64,000 nucleotides of DNA from the NCBI GenBank assembly GCA_016713735.1, contig JADJOP010000007.1, positions 248,001-312,000 of the forward strand, in the 5' to 3' direction. The stretch's first letter is position 1; every line of letters starts with the position of its first letter. The notes under the pieces were generated by a model. It searched no databases. It was not told where the DNA came from and was given only the letters and a program-made list of their open reading frames with translations. Both the position numbers and the translations under genes were made by a program. Shown piece after piece: positions 34,945 through 43,484 of the stretch. Origin of the DNA: Bryobacterales bacterium. Its GTDB lineage: Bacteria; Acidobacteriota; Terriglobia; Bryobacterales; Bryobacteraceae.

Positions 34945-37538
34945 GAGCCGCGCAGCTCCCGCTGCAGTTCGGCGAGCAGGTTGAGTGCGTCGATGGGACG
35001 CAGTTCGTCGAGCCGCAACTGGCGGATGCGTTCGGCCAACTGGCCGCCGACGGGTTCGAAGAGCTGGATCTGGATGGGGCCGGCGGGCTCATCGCGCGGG
35101 GCGAGATCGAGGGCGGCCTTGTGCTCAACGCGTTCGTGCATGGCGAGCACCTCCTTGGCGCGGTCGACCACGGTGTGCGGCAGGCCGGCCAGGCGCGCGA
35201 CTTCGATGCCGAAGCTCTTTTCGGCAGCGCCCGGTTCGACGCGGCGGAGGAAGATGATCTGGTCGCCAGCTTCCTTCACGGTGACGTGGAGGTTGGTGAC
35301 GCCGTCGAGCCGGTCAGCCAGTTCGGTGAGTTCGTGATAGTGGGTGGCAAAGAGCGTCTTGGCGCGAATGCGCGAGTGGATGTATTCGACGACGGACCAG
35401 GCCAGCGCAAGGCCGTCGTAGGTGGCCGTGCCGCGGCCGATTTCGTCGAGAACAAGAAAGCTGTTTTCCGTGGCCGTGCTGAGAATGGCGGCGGTTTCGG
35501 TCATCTCGACCATGAAGGTGGAGCGGCCGCGGGCGAGGTTGTCGGCGGCGCCGATGCGGGTGAAGACGCGGTCGACCAGCGGCAACAGGGCTGATTGCGC
35601 CGGGACGAACGAACCGGTCTGGGCGAGGATGAGCATGAGCGCGGCCTGGCGCAGGTAGGTCGATTTGCCGCCCATGTTGGGACCGGTGATGACGGCGAGG
35701 AACTTGCCGCCGGGTTCGAGGTAGAGGTCGTTGGGGATGAAGCGCTGCGCTTCGCGCTCGGCGAGGCGTTCGATGACGGGGTGGCGGCCGGCTTCGACGC
35801 GGATGACGCCGGTCGAGTCGAAGCGCGGGCGCGTGAAGCGGTTGACGACGGCGGTTTCGGCGAGGCCGCAGGTGACGTCGAGTTCGGCAATCGAAGCGGC
35901 GCATTCGCGGATGCGTGTGGCTTCGGCGGCGGCCTGCTGGCGGAGGCGGGTGAAGACGTCGCGCTCGAGGGCGATCATCTTTTCCTCGGCGTCGAGGATC
36001 TTCGATTCGAGGTCTTTCAGCTCGGGCGTGGTGAAGCGCTCGGCGTTGACCAGCGTCTGTTTGCGCTCGTAATCGGGGGGCGCGAGGTGTTGGTTCGCCT
36101 TCGAGATTTCGATGTAGTAGCCGAAGACGTTGTTGAAGCGGATCTTGAGCGAACCGATGCCGGTGCGGGTGCGCTCGCGGGCTTCGATCTCGGCGAGATA
36201 GCGTTTGGAGTTGCGGCTGATGTCGCGCAGCTCATCGAGGGCGGCGTCGAAGCCGTCGCGGATGAAGCCGCCGTCGGCGAGCGTGGCGGGGACCTCATCG
36301 GCCAGGGCGTTGAGGATGGCGTCGCGCACGTCGGCCACTTCGTCCATGCGTTCGCGGATGGACTGGAGGCGGGCGGCGCGCGTGGGTTCGAGCGCTTTGC
36401 GGAGGCCGGGGACGAGGGCGAGCGAGCGGCCGAGCGAGTGCATTTCGCGGGGTCCGGCCGAGCCGAGCGTGACTTTGGCGAGCAGGCGTTCGAGGTCGAG
36501 CACCTGGGTGAGGGTTTTGCGCAGTTCGCCGCGCAGGATGGTGGCGGCGATCAGTTCCTCAACGGCATCGAGGCGGGCTTCGATTTCGTCGCGTTCGATG
36601 GAGGGGCGCAGCAGGCGGCGGCGCAGCAGGCGCGCGCCCATGCCGGTGGCGGTGAGGTCGACGGCGCTGAGCAGGGTGACCTCGCGCGACTCGCCGGCAA
36701 AGAGCGGCTCGACGAGTTCGAGGTTGCGCACGGTGACGGCGTCGAGCATCATCGCGGCGGAGCGTTCGAAGAACGAGGGGCGGTCGAGGTGGTCGAGGGC
36801 GGTGCGCTGGGTTTCGCGCAGGTATTGGAGAACGGCTCCGGCGGCGCGCACGGCCTGCACATGGCCGGCGAGGCCGCAGCCATCGAGTGAGAGGAGGCGG
36901 AAGTGGTCGCGCAGGCCGCGCTCGTTGTTGTCGTAGTCGAAGTTCCAGGGTTCCTGAATGGTGCGGACGCCGGGCATGGACGAGTCGTCGGAGGCGAGCA
37001 GGACTTCACGCACGTTCAGGCTTTCGAGGAACGGAGCGACGTCGGCGCGGGGCATCTCCGTGGCGCGGAACTCGCCGGTGGAGATGTCGACGTAGGCGAT
37101 GCCGGCGAGCGTGGCGTCGCGGTCAGAGGCGGTGGAGGCGACGGCGGCGAGGTAGTTGTTCTCGCGCGTGCGCAGGACGTTGTCGCCGATGGCGGTGCCG
37201 GGGGTGACGACGCGGGCGATGTCGCGGCGGACGAGGCCCTTGACGGACTTGGGGTCCTCCATCTGGTCGCAGACAGCGACGCGGTAGCCCTTCTGGACAA
37301 GGCGCGCGATGTAGTTTTCCGCCGAGTGGCGGGGCACGCCGCACATGGGCACGGGCTCACCCTTCTCTTTGTTGCGCGAGGTGAGGGTGATCTCGAGCGC
37401 CTGGGCGGCGGTGACGGCGTCCTCGTAGAAGAGCTCGTAGAAGTCGCCCAGGTGAAACATGAGCAGGGCGCCGGGCACCTGCTGTTTCAGAGCGTGATAT
37501 TGCCGCATGAGCGGCGTGGTGGGGGAATCCGCCGCCAT
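34941..37538 (-). CDS. mutS: DNA mismatch repair ATPase MutS
   Basis: 865 residues, full length. The mismatch-reading domain carries the F-x-E motif (HLGDFYELFYEDA), then connector, lever and clamp domains, and the ATPase with Walker A (TGPNMGGKSTYLRQAALM), Walker B (FLVLDEIGRGTATYDG) and signature helix (ATHYHELTEL). Residues near the end form the helix-turn-helix used for dimerisation. MutS finds mispairs and recruits MutL, which is not in the window. First gene of the mutS-anmK-rluA operon; starts 3 bases from the gdhA stop. Confidence 0.97.
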   Translation of the reverse strand: MAADSPTTPLMRQYHALKQQVPGALLMFHLGDFYELFYEDAVTAAQALEITLTSRNKEKGEPVPMCGVPRHSAENYIARLVQKGYRVAVCDQMEDPKSVKGLVRRDIARVVTPGTAIGDNVLRTRENNYLAAVASTASDRDATLAGIAYVDISTGEFRATEMPRADVAPFLESLNVREVLLASDDSSMPGVRTIQEPWNFDYDNNERGLRDHFRLLSLDGCGLAGHVQAVRAAGAVLQYLRETQRTALDHLDRPSFFERSAAMMLDAVTVRNLELVEPLFAGESREVTLLSAVDLTATGMGARLLRRRLLRPSIERDEIEARLDAVEELIAATILRGELRKTLTQVLDLERLLAKVTLGSAGPREMHSLGRSLALVPGLRKALEPTRAARLQSIRERMDEVADVRDAILNALADEVPATLADGGFIRDGFDAALDELRDISRNSKRYLAEIEARERTRTGIGSLKIRFNNVFGYYIEISKANQHLAPPDYERKQTLVNAERFTTPELKDLESKILDAEEKMIALERDVFTRLRQQAAAEATRIRECAASIAELDVTCGLAETAVVNRFTRPRFDSTGVIRVEAGRHPVIERLAEREAQRFIPNDLYLEPGGKFLAVITGPNMGGKSTYLRQAALMLILAQTGSFVPAQSALLPLVDRVFTRIGAADNLARGRSTFMVEMTETAAILSTATENSFLVLDEIGRGTATYDGLALAWSVVEYIHSRIRAKTLFATHYHELTELADRLDGVTNLHVTVKEAGDQIIFLRRVEPGAAEKSFGIEVARLAGLPHTVVDRAKEVLAMHERVEHKAALDLAPRDEPAGPIQIQLFEPVGGQLAERIRQLRLDELRPIDALNLLAELQRELRGS

Positions 37539-37541
37539 CAG

Positions 37542-38861
37542 CTAAGCGTACAATCCCCGGAGCTTGATGGCGAAGGCGACACGGTCAAGGGCGAGCATGT
37601 AGGCCGCGGTGCGGTTGTGCACGCCGTGGGTGTCGCCGTATTTGGTGACGGCGCTGAAGCCCTCCACCATCAGTTCGGTGAGGCGTTCGTTGACGAGCTG
37701 TTCGTTCCAGAAGTAGCCCTGGCGGTCCTGCACCCATTCGAAGTAGGAGACGGTGACGCCGCCGGCGTTGGCGAGGATGTCGGGGATGACGAAGACGCCC
37801 TTCTGCTGGAGGATCTCGTCGGCGGGCGCGGTGGTGGGGCCGTTGGCGCCTTCGACGATGATCTTGCAGTTGAGCTTGGGCGCGGTGCGCGAGGTGATGA
37901 CGTTCTCCTTGGCGGCGGGCAGCAGGATGTCGCAGGGCAGATAGAGGGCCTCGTGCGGATCGATGCTGTCGGCGCCGGGGAATTCGTTGATGGAGCCGGT
38001 CTCTTTGCGGTGTTCCATGAGGGCGTCGATGTCGAGGCCGTTGGCGTTGTAAAGGGCGCCGTCGTATTCAATGATGCTGATCACCTTGAAGCCGGCGCGG
38101 GCCATGAGCATGGCGGCCATGCCGCCGACGTTGCCGAAGCCCTGGATGACGACGCGGGTTTCCTCGGGCTTCATGCCGAACTTCTTGAGGGCCTCGAGAG
38201 CGACGATCATGCAGCCGCGGCCGGTGGCTTCCTTGCGCCCGCGCGAGCCGCCCAGGTCGAGCGGTTTGCCGGTGACGACGGCGGTGGTGGTCTGGCGGTT
38301 GTGCATGGAGTAGGTGTCCATCATCCAGGCCATCACCTGCTCATTGGTGTTCATGTCGGGAGCGGGGATGTCCTTCTCGGGGCCAATGAATTCGAGGATG
38401 TCGGCGGTGTAGCGGCGGGTGATGCGCTCGAGTTCGCTCTGGCTGAGGAGGGAGGGGGTGCAGATAACGCCGCCTTTGCCGCCGCCAAAGGGGATGTTGG
38501 CGACGGCGCACTTCCAGGTCATCCAGGAGGCCAGGGCGCGGACCTCTTCGAGGGTGACGTCGGGGGCATAGCGCAGGCCGCCTTTGGCCGGGCCGCGGGC
38601 GATGGAGTGTTGAACGCGGTAGCCGGTGAAGACTTCGATGCGTCCGTCGTCCATCATGACGGGAATGTATACGGTGATTTCGCGCGAGGGTGTGCGCAGG
38701 ACCTTTTGCAGTCCTTCATCCATTCCCAGTCGCTCGGCGGCGATGTTGAAGCGGGCCTCGGCGGCGAGCCATGGGTTGAGTTCCTGTTCCCAGGCAAGGT
38801 CGCTGGCGGTGAGGGTCTCTCGTTCTTGGGCTTCGGTGGAAGCTGGGTAGACAGTAGACAT
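37542..38861 (-). CDS. gdhA: Glutamate dehydrogenase (Glu/Leu/Phe/Val dehydrogenase family)
   Basis: 439 residues. It interconverts glutamate with 2-oxoglutarate and ammonia with NAD(P). YRVQHSIARGPAKGGLRY (2-oxoglutarate lysine), WKCAVANIPFGGGKGGVI (catalytic lysine region), PAPDMNTNEQVMAWMMD and the Rossmann motif VVIQGFGNVGGMAAML are all intact, and NAGGVTVSYFEWVQDR closes the domain. Two overlapping ORF starts near 38861 give MSTVYPASTEAQ, the better N-terminus. The gene is in the mutS direction but a 3-base gap suggests co-transcription. Upstream lies the G-rich tract. Confidence 0.95.
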   Translation of the reverse strand: MSTVYPASTEAQERETLTASDLAWEQELNPWLAAEARFNIAAERLGMDEGLQKVLRTPSREITVYIPVMMDDGRIEVFTGYRVQHSIARGPAKGGLRYAPDVTLEEVRALASWMTWKCAVANIPFGGGKGGVICTPSLLSQSELERITRRYTADILEFIGPEKDIPAPDMNTNEQVMAWMMDTYSMHNRQTTTAVVTGKPLDLGGSRGRKEATGRGCMIVALEALKKFGMKPEETRVVIQGFGNVGGMAAMLMARAGFKVISIIEYDGALYNANGLDIDALMEHRKETGSINEFPGADSIDPHEALYLPCDILLPAAKENVITSRTAPKLNCKIIVEGANGPTTAPADEILQQKGVFVIPDILANAGGVTVSYFEWVQDRQGYFWNEQLVNERLTELMVEGFSAVTKYGDTHGVHNRTAAYMLALDRVAFAIKLRGLYA

Positions 38862-39515
38862 AAGAAAGAGTGGTTACTCCGCCCCCATTATGGCACTGGG
38901 AGTTGCGGGCGGCGATGGGGGGGCGTGGCGGTGGGAGGGCGCCGGGGGGCGGCGGGGGATGGCAGAGGGCGGTGCGGGCGATGGGGGGCGGCGGAGGGGT
39001 GGCTCGGAGCGAAGATGGGCGGCTGGGGGTTGATGGTGGGATGGGCGGCGGGGGGCGGCATGGTGGGTTTGGCGGGCTGGGGTGCGGGAAAGGCCTTTGG
39101 TTGCAGCGGCGGTTTGGGTTCGTTTTGTCAAAAAAGTAGGGGGGAGGGTGGAGAGGAGGGTGGAGGGGGGAGGTGGGGCGGGGAGAGGTGGGGCAGGGAG
39201 AGGTGGCTGGTGCGCCCGGAGGGGGGGGCCGGGAAGGGCTGGGAACCTCGGCCACCGGTTGGAGCGGGGAGGGGGAAGATAAGGCGTTGGACGAAGAATA
39301 GACGAAGAAGGCCTACGACAGGATGTGGCTGAAATTCTTACTAACCACTATATGTAGTGGCAGGCGGATCACTTTCCTCCATTAGCAGGAGTGTGGATGT
39401 CGTGCATTCATCAAACGGGTGTATCCGTCTCGCAAGTCTAGATTTAGCTTGCGAGAGCGGAGGGAATGGATGTAGATTTGATCAGTGGCTCGGAGTAGCT
39501 CCACCGTCCCAAAAA
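38862..39515. other. Noncoding tract between gdhA and mraZ, G-rich then AT-richer
   Basis: 654 bases without a credible gene. From about 38880 to 39260 the plus strand is extremely G-rich with many runs of three to eight Gs, including a direct repeat of GGGGCnGGGAGAGGTGG type (about 39175-39210); reading frames through it give only Gly/Arg/Pro low-complexity peptides and I reject them. From about 39290 the composition becomes AT-richer and holds two inverted repeats, listed separately. The G-rich part could form G-quadruplexes. Confidence 0.7.
39345..39456 (+). promoter_or_regulatory. Two inverted repeats upstream of mraZ
   Basis: CCACTA (39345-39350) / TAGTGG (39355-39360) around TATG is a 16-base palindrome that overlaps a possible -10-like TATATG. 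Further down TCTCGCAAG (39428-39436) / CTTGCGAGA (39448-39456) is a 9-bp perfect hairpin with an 11-base loop. They lie 60-171 bases before the mraZ ATG. A promoter/operator plus leader structure is likely; the direct repeats of GTGGG type that MraZ binds elsewhere are not evident. Confidence 0.5.
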
Positions 39516-40016
39516 ATGGCTGACCATCCCAAATTCGGCAGCAGCGAGGTCCCGCAGCAGGCGGTGATCCCGCCGATGTACGCCGAGGACTCGTCGGTGG
39601 ACGACAAGGGGCGGCTGAAGTTGCCGGCGGCGTTCCAGCGGTATTTGGGAGCGGCTGCGGGTGCGGAGTTCATGGCCACGACGAATGATTTGAAGACGGC
39701 CATAGTATACACCTCCTCGGACTATTTGCAGTACCGGAATGACGTGAAGATGCAGTTGGGACCGGAGAAGGCCGAGCCGCTGCTGGTGGTGATGGAGCGC
39801 TTTGGCGGCACCTCGAAACTGGACGGCGAAGGGCGGCTGTCGCTGCCCGGGACGCTGCGGCAGCAGTTGGGGCTGAGCGGGCGGCAAAAGGTGTGGCTGC
39901 GGTTCCGGAACCGGCGCATTGAGATTTTGCGGGACGAGGATTACGAGCAGGAGTTCCAGGCGGCGAAGGTCTCGCTGGCCGAGTCGTTGAAATTGCTGAA
40001 GGGGACGGGGCTTTAA
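39516..40016 (+). CDS. mraZ: Transcriptional regulator MraZ
   Basis: 166 residues from ATG 39516 (MADHPKFGSSEV), first gene of the division and cell-wall cluster. It carries two AbrB-like swapped-hairpin units: DSSVDDKGRLKLPAAFQRYL and TSKLDGEGRLSLPGTLRQQL, the D-x-K/E-G-R-x-x-L-P signatures. MraZ binds repeats in its own promoter and represses or tunes the cluster. The N-terminus is about 20 residues longer than usual; a later ATG (MYAEDSSVDD, 39570s) would give the canonical length. rsmH begins 9 bases downstream. Confidence 0.93.
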   Translation: MADHPKFGSSEVPQQAVIPPMYAEDSSVDDKGRLKLPAAFQRYLGAAAGAEFMATTNDLKTAIVYTSSDYLQYRNDVKMQLGPEKAEPLLVVMERFGGTSKLDGEGRLSLPGTLRQQLGLSGRQKVWLRFRNRRIEILRDEDYEQEFQAAKVSLAESLKLLKGTGL

Positions 40017-40025
40017 TGCGCGGCC

Positions 40026-40895
40026 ATGGAACACTACCCCGTCATGCTGGCCGAGTCGTTGGAATGGCTGGCGGTGCGTCCGGAGGGCCTGTATCTGGAC
40101 GTGACGGCGGGCATGGGCAATCATTCAAAGGCCATTGCCTCGCGACTGACCACCGGGCGGCTGATGATGCACGACCGGGACGGGGAGTCGCTCGAGAGGG
40201 CCAAGGCATTCACGGCGGAGTATGCGGCGCGGATCACGCCGGTGCGGGGGCGGTTTTCCACCTTACGGGAGACGCTGGACGCGCTGGGCATATCGCGAGT
40301 GGACGGCCTGCTGGCCGATCTCGGCGTTTCGCGGCCGCAGTTGACCGAAGCCGAACGGGGCTTCTCGTTCATGAACGACGGCGCGCTGGATATGCGCATG
40401 TCGCGCGAGGAGAACGTGGAGACGGCGGCGGAGATCGTGAATTTCAGTTCGGAACAAGACCTTGCCCGGATCATTGCGGATCTGGGCGAAGAAAGGAGGT
40501 TCGCGAGGAAAATTGCCAGAGCCCTGATTCGCGCCCGGCCGATCCAGACCACCGGGCAGCTAGCCCGCGCGGTGGAGTCGGCCGTGCCGCGGACAGGTCG
40601 GTTGAGCCCGAGCACGCAGGTGTTTATGGCTCTCAGGCTGGCGGTGAATGGAGAACTGGACGAGGTGGAGGCGTTGATGCGCCTGCTGCCGGAGGTAGTA
40701 GCGACGGGCGGACGGGTGGTGGTGATCAGCTTCCACTCGCTCGAAGACCGGATCGTGAAGCATGGGTTTCAATCGCTCCAGAGAGCTGAGAGCGCGCGGA
40801 TTCTGACGCGGCATGTGGTGAGGCCGGCAGAAGAAGAGGTGAGGGCGAACGCGGCATCGCGGTCGGCGAAGTTGCGGGCCCTGGAGATGGTGTAA
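40026..40895 (+). CDS. rsmH: 16S rRNA (cytosine-1402-N4)-methyltransferase
   Basis: 289 residues from ATG 40026. RsmH methylates C1402 of 16S rRNA. HYPVMLAESLEWLAVRPEG is the family N-terminus; the SAM site is YLDVTAGMGNHSKAIAS, with LLADLGVSRPQLTEAERGFSFMNDGALDMRMS and VVISFHSLEDRIVKHGF as further blocks. Length and start are typical. Nine bases downstream of mraZ and 14 bases upstream of the ftsL-like gene, an evident operon. Confidence 0.96.
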   Translation: MEHYPVMLAESLEWLAVRPEGLYLDVTAGMGNHSKAIASRLTTGRLMMHDRDGESLERAKAFTAEYAARITPVRGRFSTLRETLDALGISRVDGLLADLGVSRPQLTEAERGFSFMNDGALDMRMSREENVETAAEIVNFSSEQDLARIIADLGEERRFARKIARALIRARPIQTTGQLARAVESAVPRTGRLSPSTQVFMALRLAVNGELDEVEALMRLLPEVVATGGRVVVISFHSLEDRIVKHGFQSLQRAESARILTRHVVRPAEEEVRANAASRSAKLRALEMV

Positions 40896-40909
40896 GGGGA
40901 GAGAGAACG

Positions 40910-41380
40910 ATGGCAACGATGGCTCAGTGGATGGAAGGCGACGAGGCGAACCTGCCCGTACGGCTGGGCGACGGAGGGCGGCAGGACAGTTTTGTGCGGG
41001 CATTGCCGAACGAGGACGTGTGTTTGTGGATCAAGACGATCGACAACTCGCGCGTGGCGCGGCATGCGGACCCGAAGGTGCGCAACGCCTGCTGGCGCTT
41101 CATTGGAATTGCCTCGATTGTGGTTGTGCTGGTGGTGGGGCAACTGTTGCCGGCGGCCTACCGGATGTTGGCGGGCTATCAATTGAACCGGCTGGAAAAG
41201 CAGCATGCCGAGCTGATGGAGTTGCGGCGGACGCTGCAGTTGGACAACGCGGTTCTGCGCAGTCCGCAGAACCTGGAGCGGCTGGCCAAGGCGCATGGGA
41301 TGAAGCCCGCGCCGAGCCGCGTGCATGACATTGCTCCAGCGAATGAGGAATCGCTGGCGCTGAACCGGGGCACGCGCTAA
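40910..41380 (+). CDS. ftsL: FtsL-like cell division protein
   Basis: 156 residues. It sits exactly where ftsL is found, between rsmH and ftsI. A 60-residue cytoplasmic part is followed by one membrane helix (RFIGIASIVVVLVVGQLLPAAYRML, residues about 63-88) and a coiled coil (NRLEKQHAELMELRRTLQLDNAVLR), then a short tail; this is the FtsL/DivIC bitopic layout for binding FtsB and FtsQ. Sequence conservation of FtsL is low, so position and topology carry the call. The cytoplasmic part is longer than in E. coli. Confidence 0.82.
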   Translation: MATMAQWMEGDEANLPVRLGDGGRQDSFVRALPNEDVCLWIKTIDNSRVARHADPKVRNACWRFIGIASIVVVLVVGQLLPAAYRMLAGYQLNRLEKQHAELMELRRTLQLDNAVLRSPQNLERLAKAHGMKPAPSRVHDIAPANEESLALNRGTR

Positions 41381-41428
41381 GCGCGCGCCTCCCCCTACCC
41401 TACCCGCGCGTTCCGAGAGAGCAACACG

Positions 41429-43456
41429 ATGAGCTGGATGGACAGCACGCCCGCGGCGACCGGCGCGGGACACAAGCGATTGAAGATTCTGGCCCGAATC
41501 GGCGCCGTCTGGGCGGTGGTGATTTTCGGGCGGCTGGTGTATTTGCAGGTGGTCGACCGCGAGAGTTATGTGGAACGGGCGGCCGGGCAGCACGAGATGG
41601 AGCAGGAGGTGCAGGCGCCGCGGGGGGAGATTCTGGACGCGCAGGGGCGGCGGCTGGCGATGAGCGTAATGCTCGATTCGGTGGCGTTGAACCCGCGCGT
41701 GGTGGAGAACCCGGCGGCGGCGGCCAAGACGCTGGCGGGCGTGCTGCACGTGAACGCGAAGGATCTGCGAGCGAAGATTGAGGACTACCGGAGGCGCAAC
41801 AAGGCGTTCATGTGGGTGAAGCGGACGATTCCGCGGGAGGAAAGCGAAGCGCTGCGTGCGTTGCACCTGGACTGGATCGACTGGCGGCGCGAGGGCAAGC
41901 GTGTGTATCCCAACGGCCGGCTGGCGGCGAACCTGATCGGCGCGGTGGACCAGGAACAGAGCGGGAACGCGGGCATTGAAGCGGGGTTGAACGAAGACCT
42001 GCGGGGCCGCAACGGGCGTGTGCGGATGACGACCGATGTGAAGCGGCGGGGGTTGGATGCGCAGGTGGAGGTGGCTCCGGTGGCGGGGCGTTCGGTGGCG
42101 CTGACGATCGACAGCCGGCTGCAGTATGTCGCCGACCAGGCGCTGGCGGCGGCGGTGGAGCGCAACGGTTGTACGAGTGGGAGCGTGGTGATCATGGACC
42201 CGCGCAACGGGCATGTGCTGGCGATGTCGAGTGTGCCGACGTTTGACCCGAACGAAGCGCCGGCGTCGAAGGCCGACCTGGCGCGGCGGGTGAACCAGGC
42301 GACGAGCGTTCCGTTTGAGCCGGGCTCGATCTTCAAGACCTTTTCGTGGGCGACGGCCTACGAGGTGACGCGGCTGCGGCCGACCGACGGCTTCAGCGGC
42401 GGGGGCGGGTTGATCAACGTGTTCGGGCAGGTGATTCACGATCATCACCGCTTTGGGGCGTTGACGATGGAAGAAGGGTTTGTGCAGTCGAGCAACGTGG
42501 TGGCGGCGCAGATCGGGCTGGCGGTGCGGGCGCAGAACCTGTTCCGGTATCTGACCGAGCGGTTCGGATTCGGCAAGCGGACGGGGCTGCCTGTGCCGGG
42601 CGAGTCGCCGGGGATGGTGCGGCCGATCGGGCGCTGGAACAAGGGTTCGGTGGCGTATGTGTCGATGGGCCACGAGATCGGCGCGACGACGGTGCAACTG
42701 GCGCAGGGCGTGGCGGCGATTGCCAACGGCGGGTTTCTGGTGAAGCCGAAGCTGGTGTTGTGGAAGAAGCGGCCGGGGGAAGAGCCGGTGATGGAAGCGG
42801 CGGCGAAGCCGGAGCAGATTCTGAAGCCGGAGACGGCGATCCTGATGCGGCGGCTGATGGAGCAGGTGGTGTTGCGGGGCACGGGCAAGAAGGCCAAGGT
42901 GGACGGGTTTACGGCGGGGGGCAAGACGGGCTCGGCGCAGATTTTCGACTTGGAGACGCGGCGCTACACGCACATCTACAACGCCTCGTTCATGGGCTTC
43001 GCGCCGGTGATGAATCCGGATGTGGTGATTGTGGTGACGCTGAACGGGGCGAAGGAATTTGGCGGAGTGCTGGCGGCGCCGGTGTTCCGCGAGATTGCCG
43101 AGGCGACGCTGCGCATCCGGCGGGTGGCGCGGGACATTCCGGAGATGGAGCCGGAGAAGCCGGCGGGGCCTGAGCCGCAGCGGATGCTGGCCGATGCGAG
43201 CGATGCGCCGGCGCAGGCCGACCGGGAGTTTGCGGCGGCGCTGCAGCAGGCCGCCGATACGGCATCGAACGGCGTGGTGGTGGGCCACAGGCTGCCGGAT
43301 TTCGCGGGGATGACGCTGAGCGCGGTGTTGCGCGAGTGCGTGCTGCTGGGCTTGGAACTGGACCCGGTGGGCCGAGGACTGGCGCGCGGGCAGCATCCGG
43401 CGCCGGGACAACTGATTGCGGGCGGAGACCGTGTGCGCGTGACGTTTGCGCGATAG
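41429..43456 (+). CDS. ftsI: Septal peptidoglycan transpeptidase FtsI (PBP3) with C-terminal PASTA domain
   Basis: 675 residues. An N-terminal anchor (ILARIGAVWAVVIFGRLVYLQVVD) and dimerisation domain (APRGEILDAQGRRLAMS) precede the transpeptidase domain with Ser300-x-x-Lys (FEPGSIFKTF), S-S-N (354-356) and KTG (499-501), all present. The last ~65 residues (GHRLPDFAGMTLSAVLRECVLLGLELDPVG) form a single PASTA domain, unusual for Gram-negative FtsI and more like Gram-positive PBPs. It cross-links septal peptidoglycan with FtsW. murE starts 29 bases after its stop. Confidence 0.95.
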   Translation: MSWMDSTPAATGAGHKRLKILARIGAVWAVVIFGRLVYLQVVDRESYVERAAGQHEMEQEVQAPRGEILDAQGRRLAMSVMLDSVALNPRVVENPAAAAKTLAGVLHVNAKDLRAKIEDYRRRNKAFMWVKRTIPREESEALRALHLDWIDWRREGKRVYPNGRLAANLIGAVDQEQSGNAGIEAGLNEDLRGRNGRVRMTTDVKRRGLDAQVEVAPVAGRSVALTIDSRLQYVADQALAAAVERNGCTSGSVVIMDPRNGHVLAMSSVPTFDPNEAPASKADLARRVNQATSVPFEPGSIFKTFSWATAYEVTRLRPTDGFSGGGGLINVFGQVIHDHHRFGALTMEEGFVQSSNVVAAQIGLAVRAQNLFRYLTERFGFGKRTGLPVPGESPGMVRPIGRWNKGSVAYVSMGHEIGATTVQLAQGVAAIANGGFLVKPKLVLWKKRPGEEPVMEAAAKPEQILKPETAILMRRLMEQVVLRGTGKKAKVDGFTAGGKTGSAQIFDLETRRYTHIYNASFMGFAPVMNPDVVIVVTLNGAKEFGGVLAAPVFREIAEATLRIRRVARDIPEMEPEKPAGPEPQRMLADASDAPAQADREFAAALQQAADTASNGVVVGHRLPDFAGMTLSAVLRECVLLGLELDPVGRGLARGQHPAPGQLIAGGDRVRVTFAR

Positions 43457-43484
43457 GAAAGGACGAAAGACGATTCCGGAAGCA

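Noticed and set aside
38870..39255. Short ORFs in the G-rich tract
   Set aside because: Only Gly/Arg or Pro/Thr repeats; no start context and no family match.
36903..39332. An 809-codon plus-strand open frame opposite mutS and gdhA
   Set aside because: Gly/Ala/Asp/Val-rich mirror of well-supported genes; long only because stop codons are rare at this GC content.
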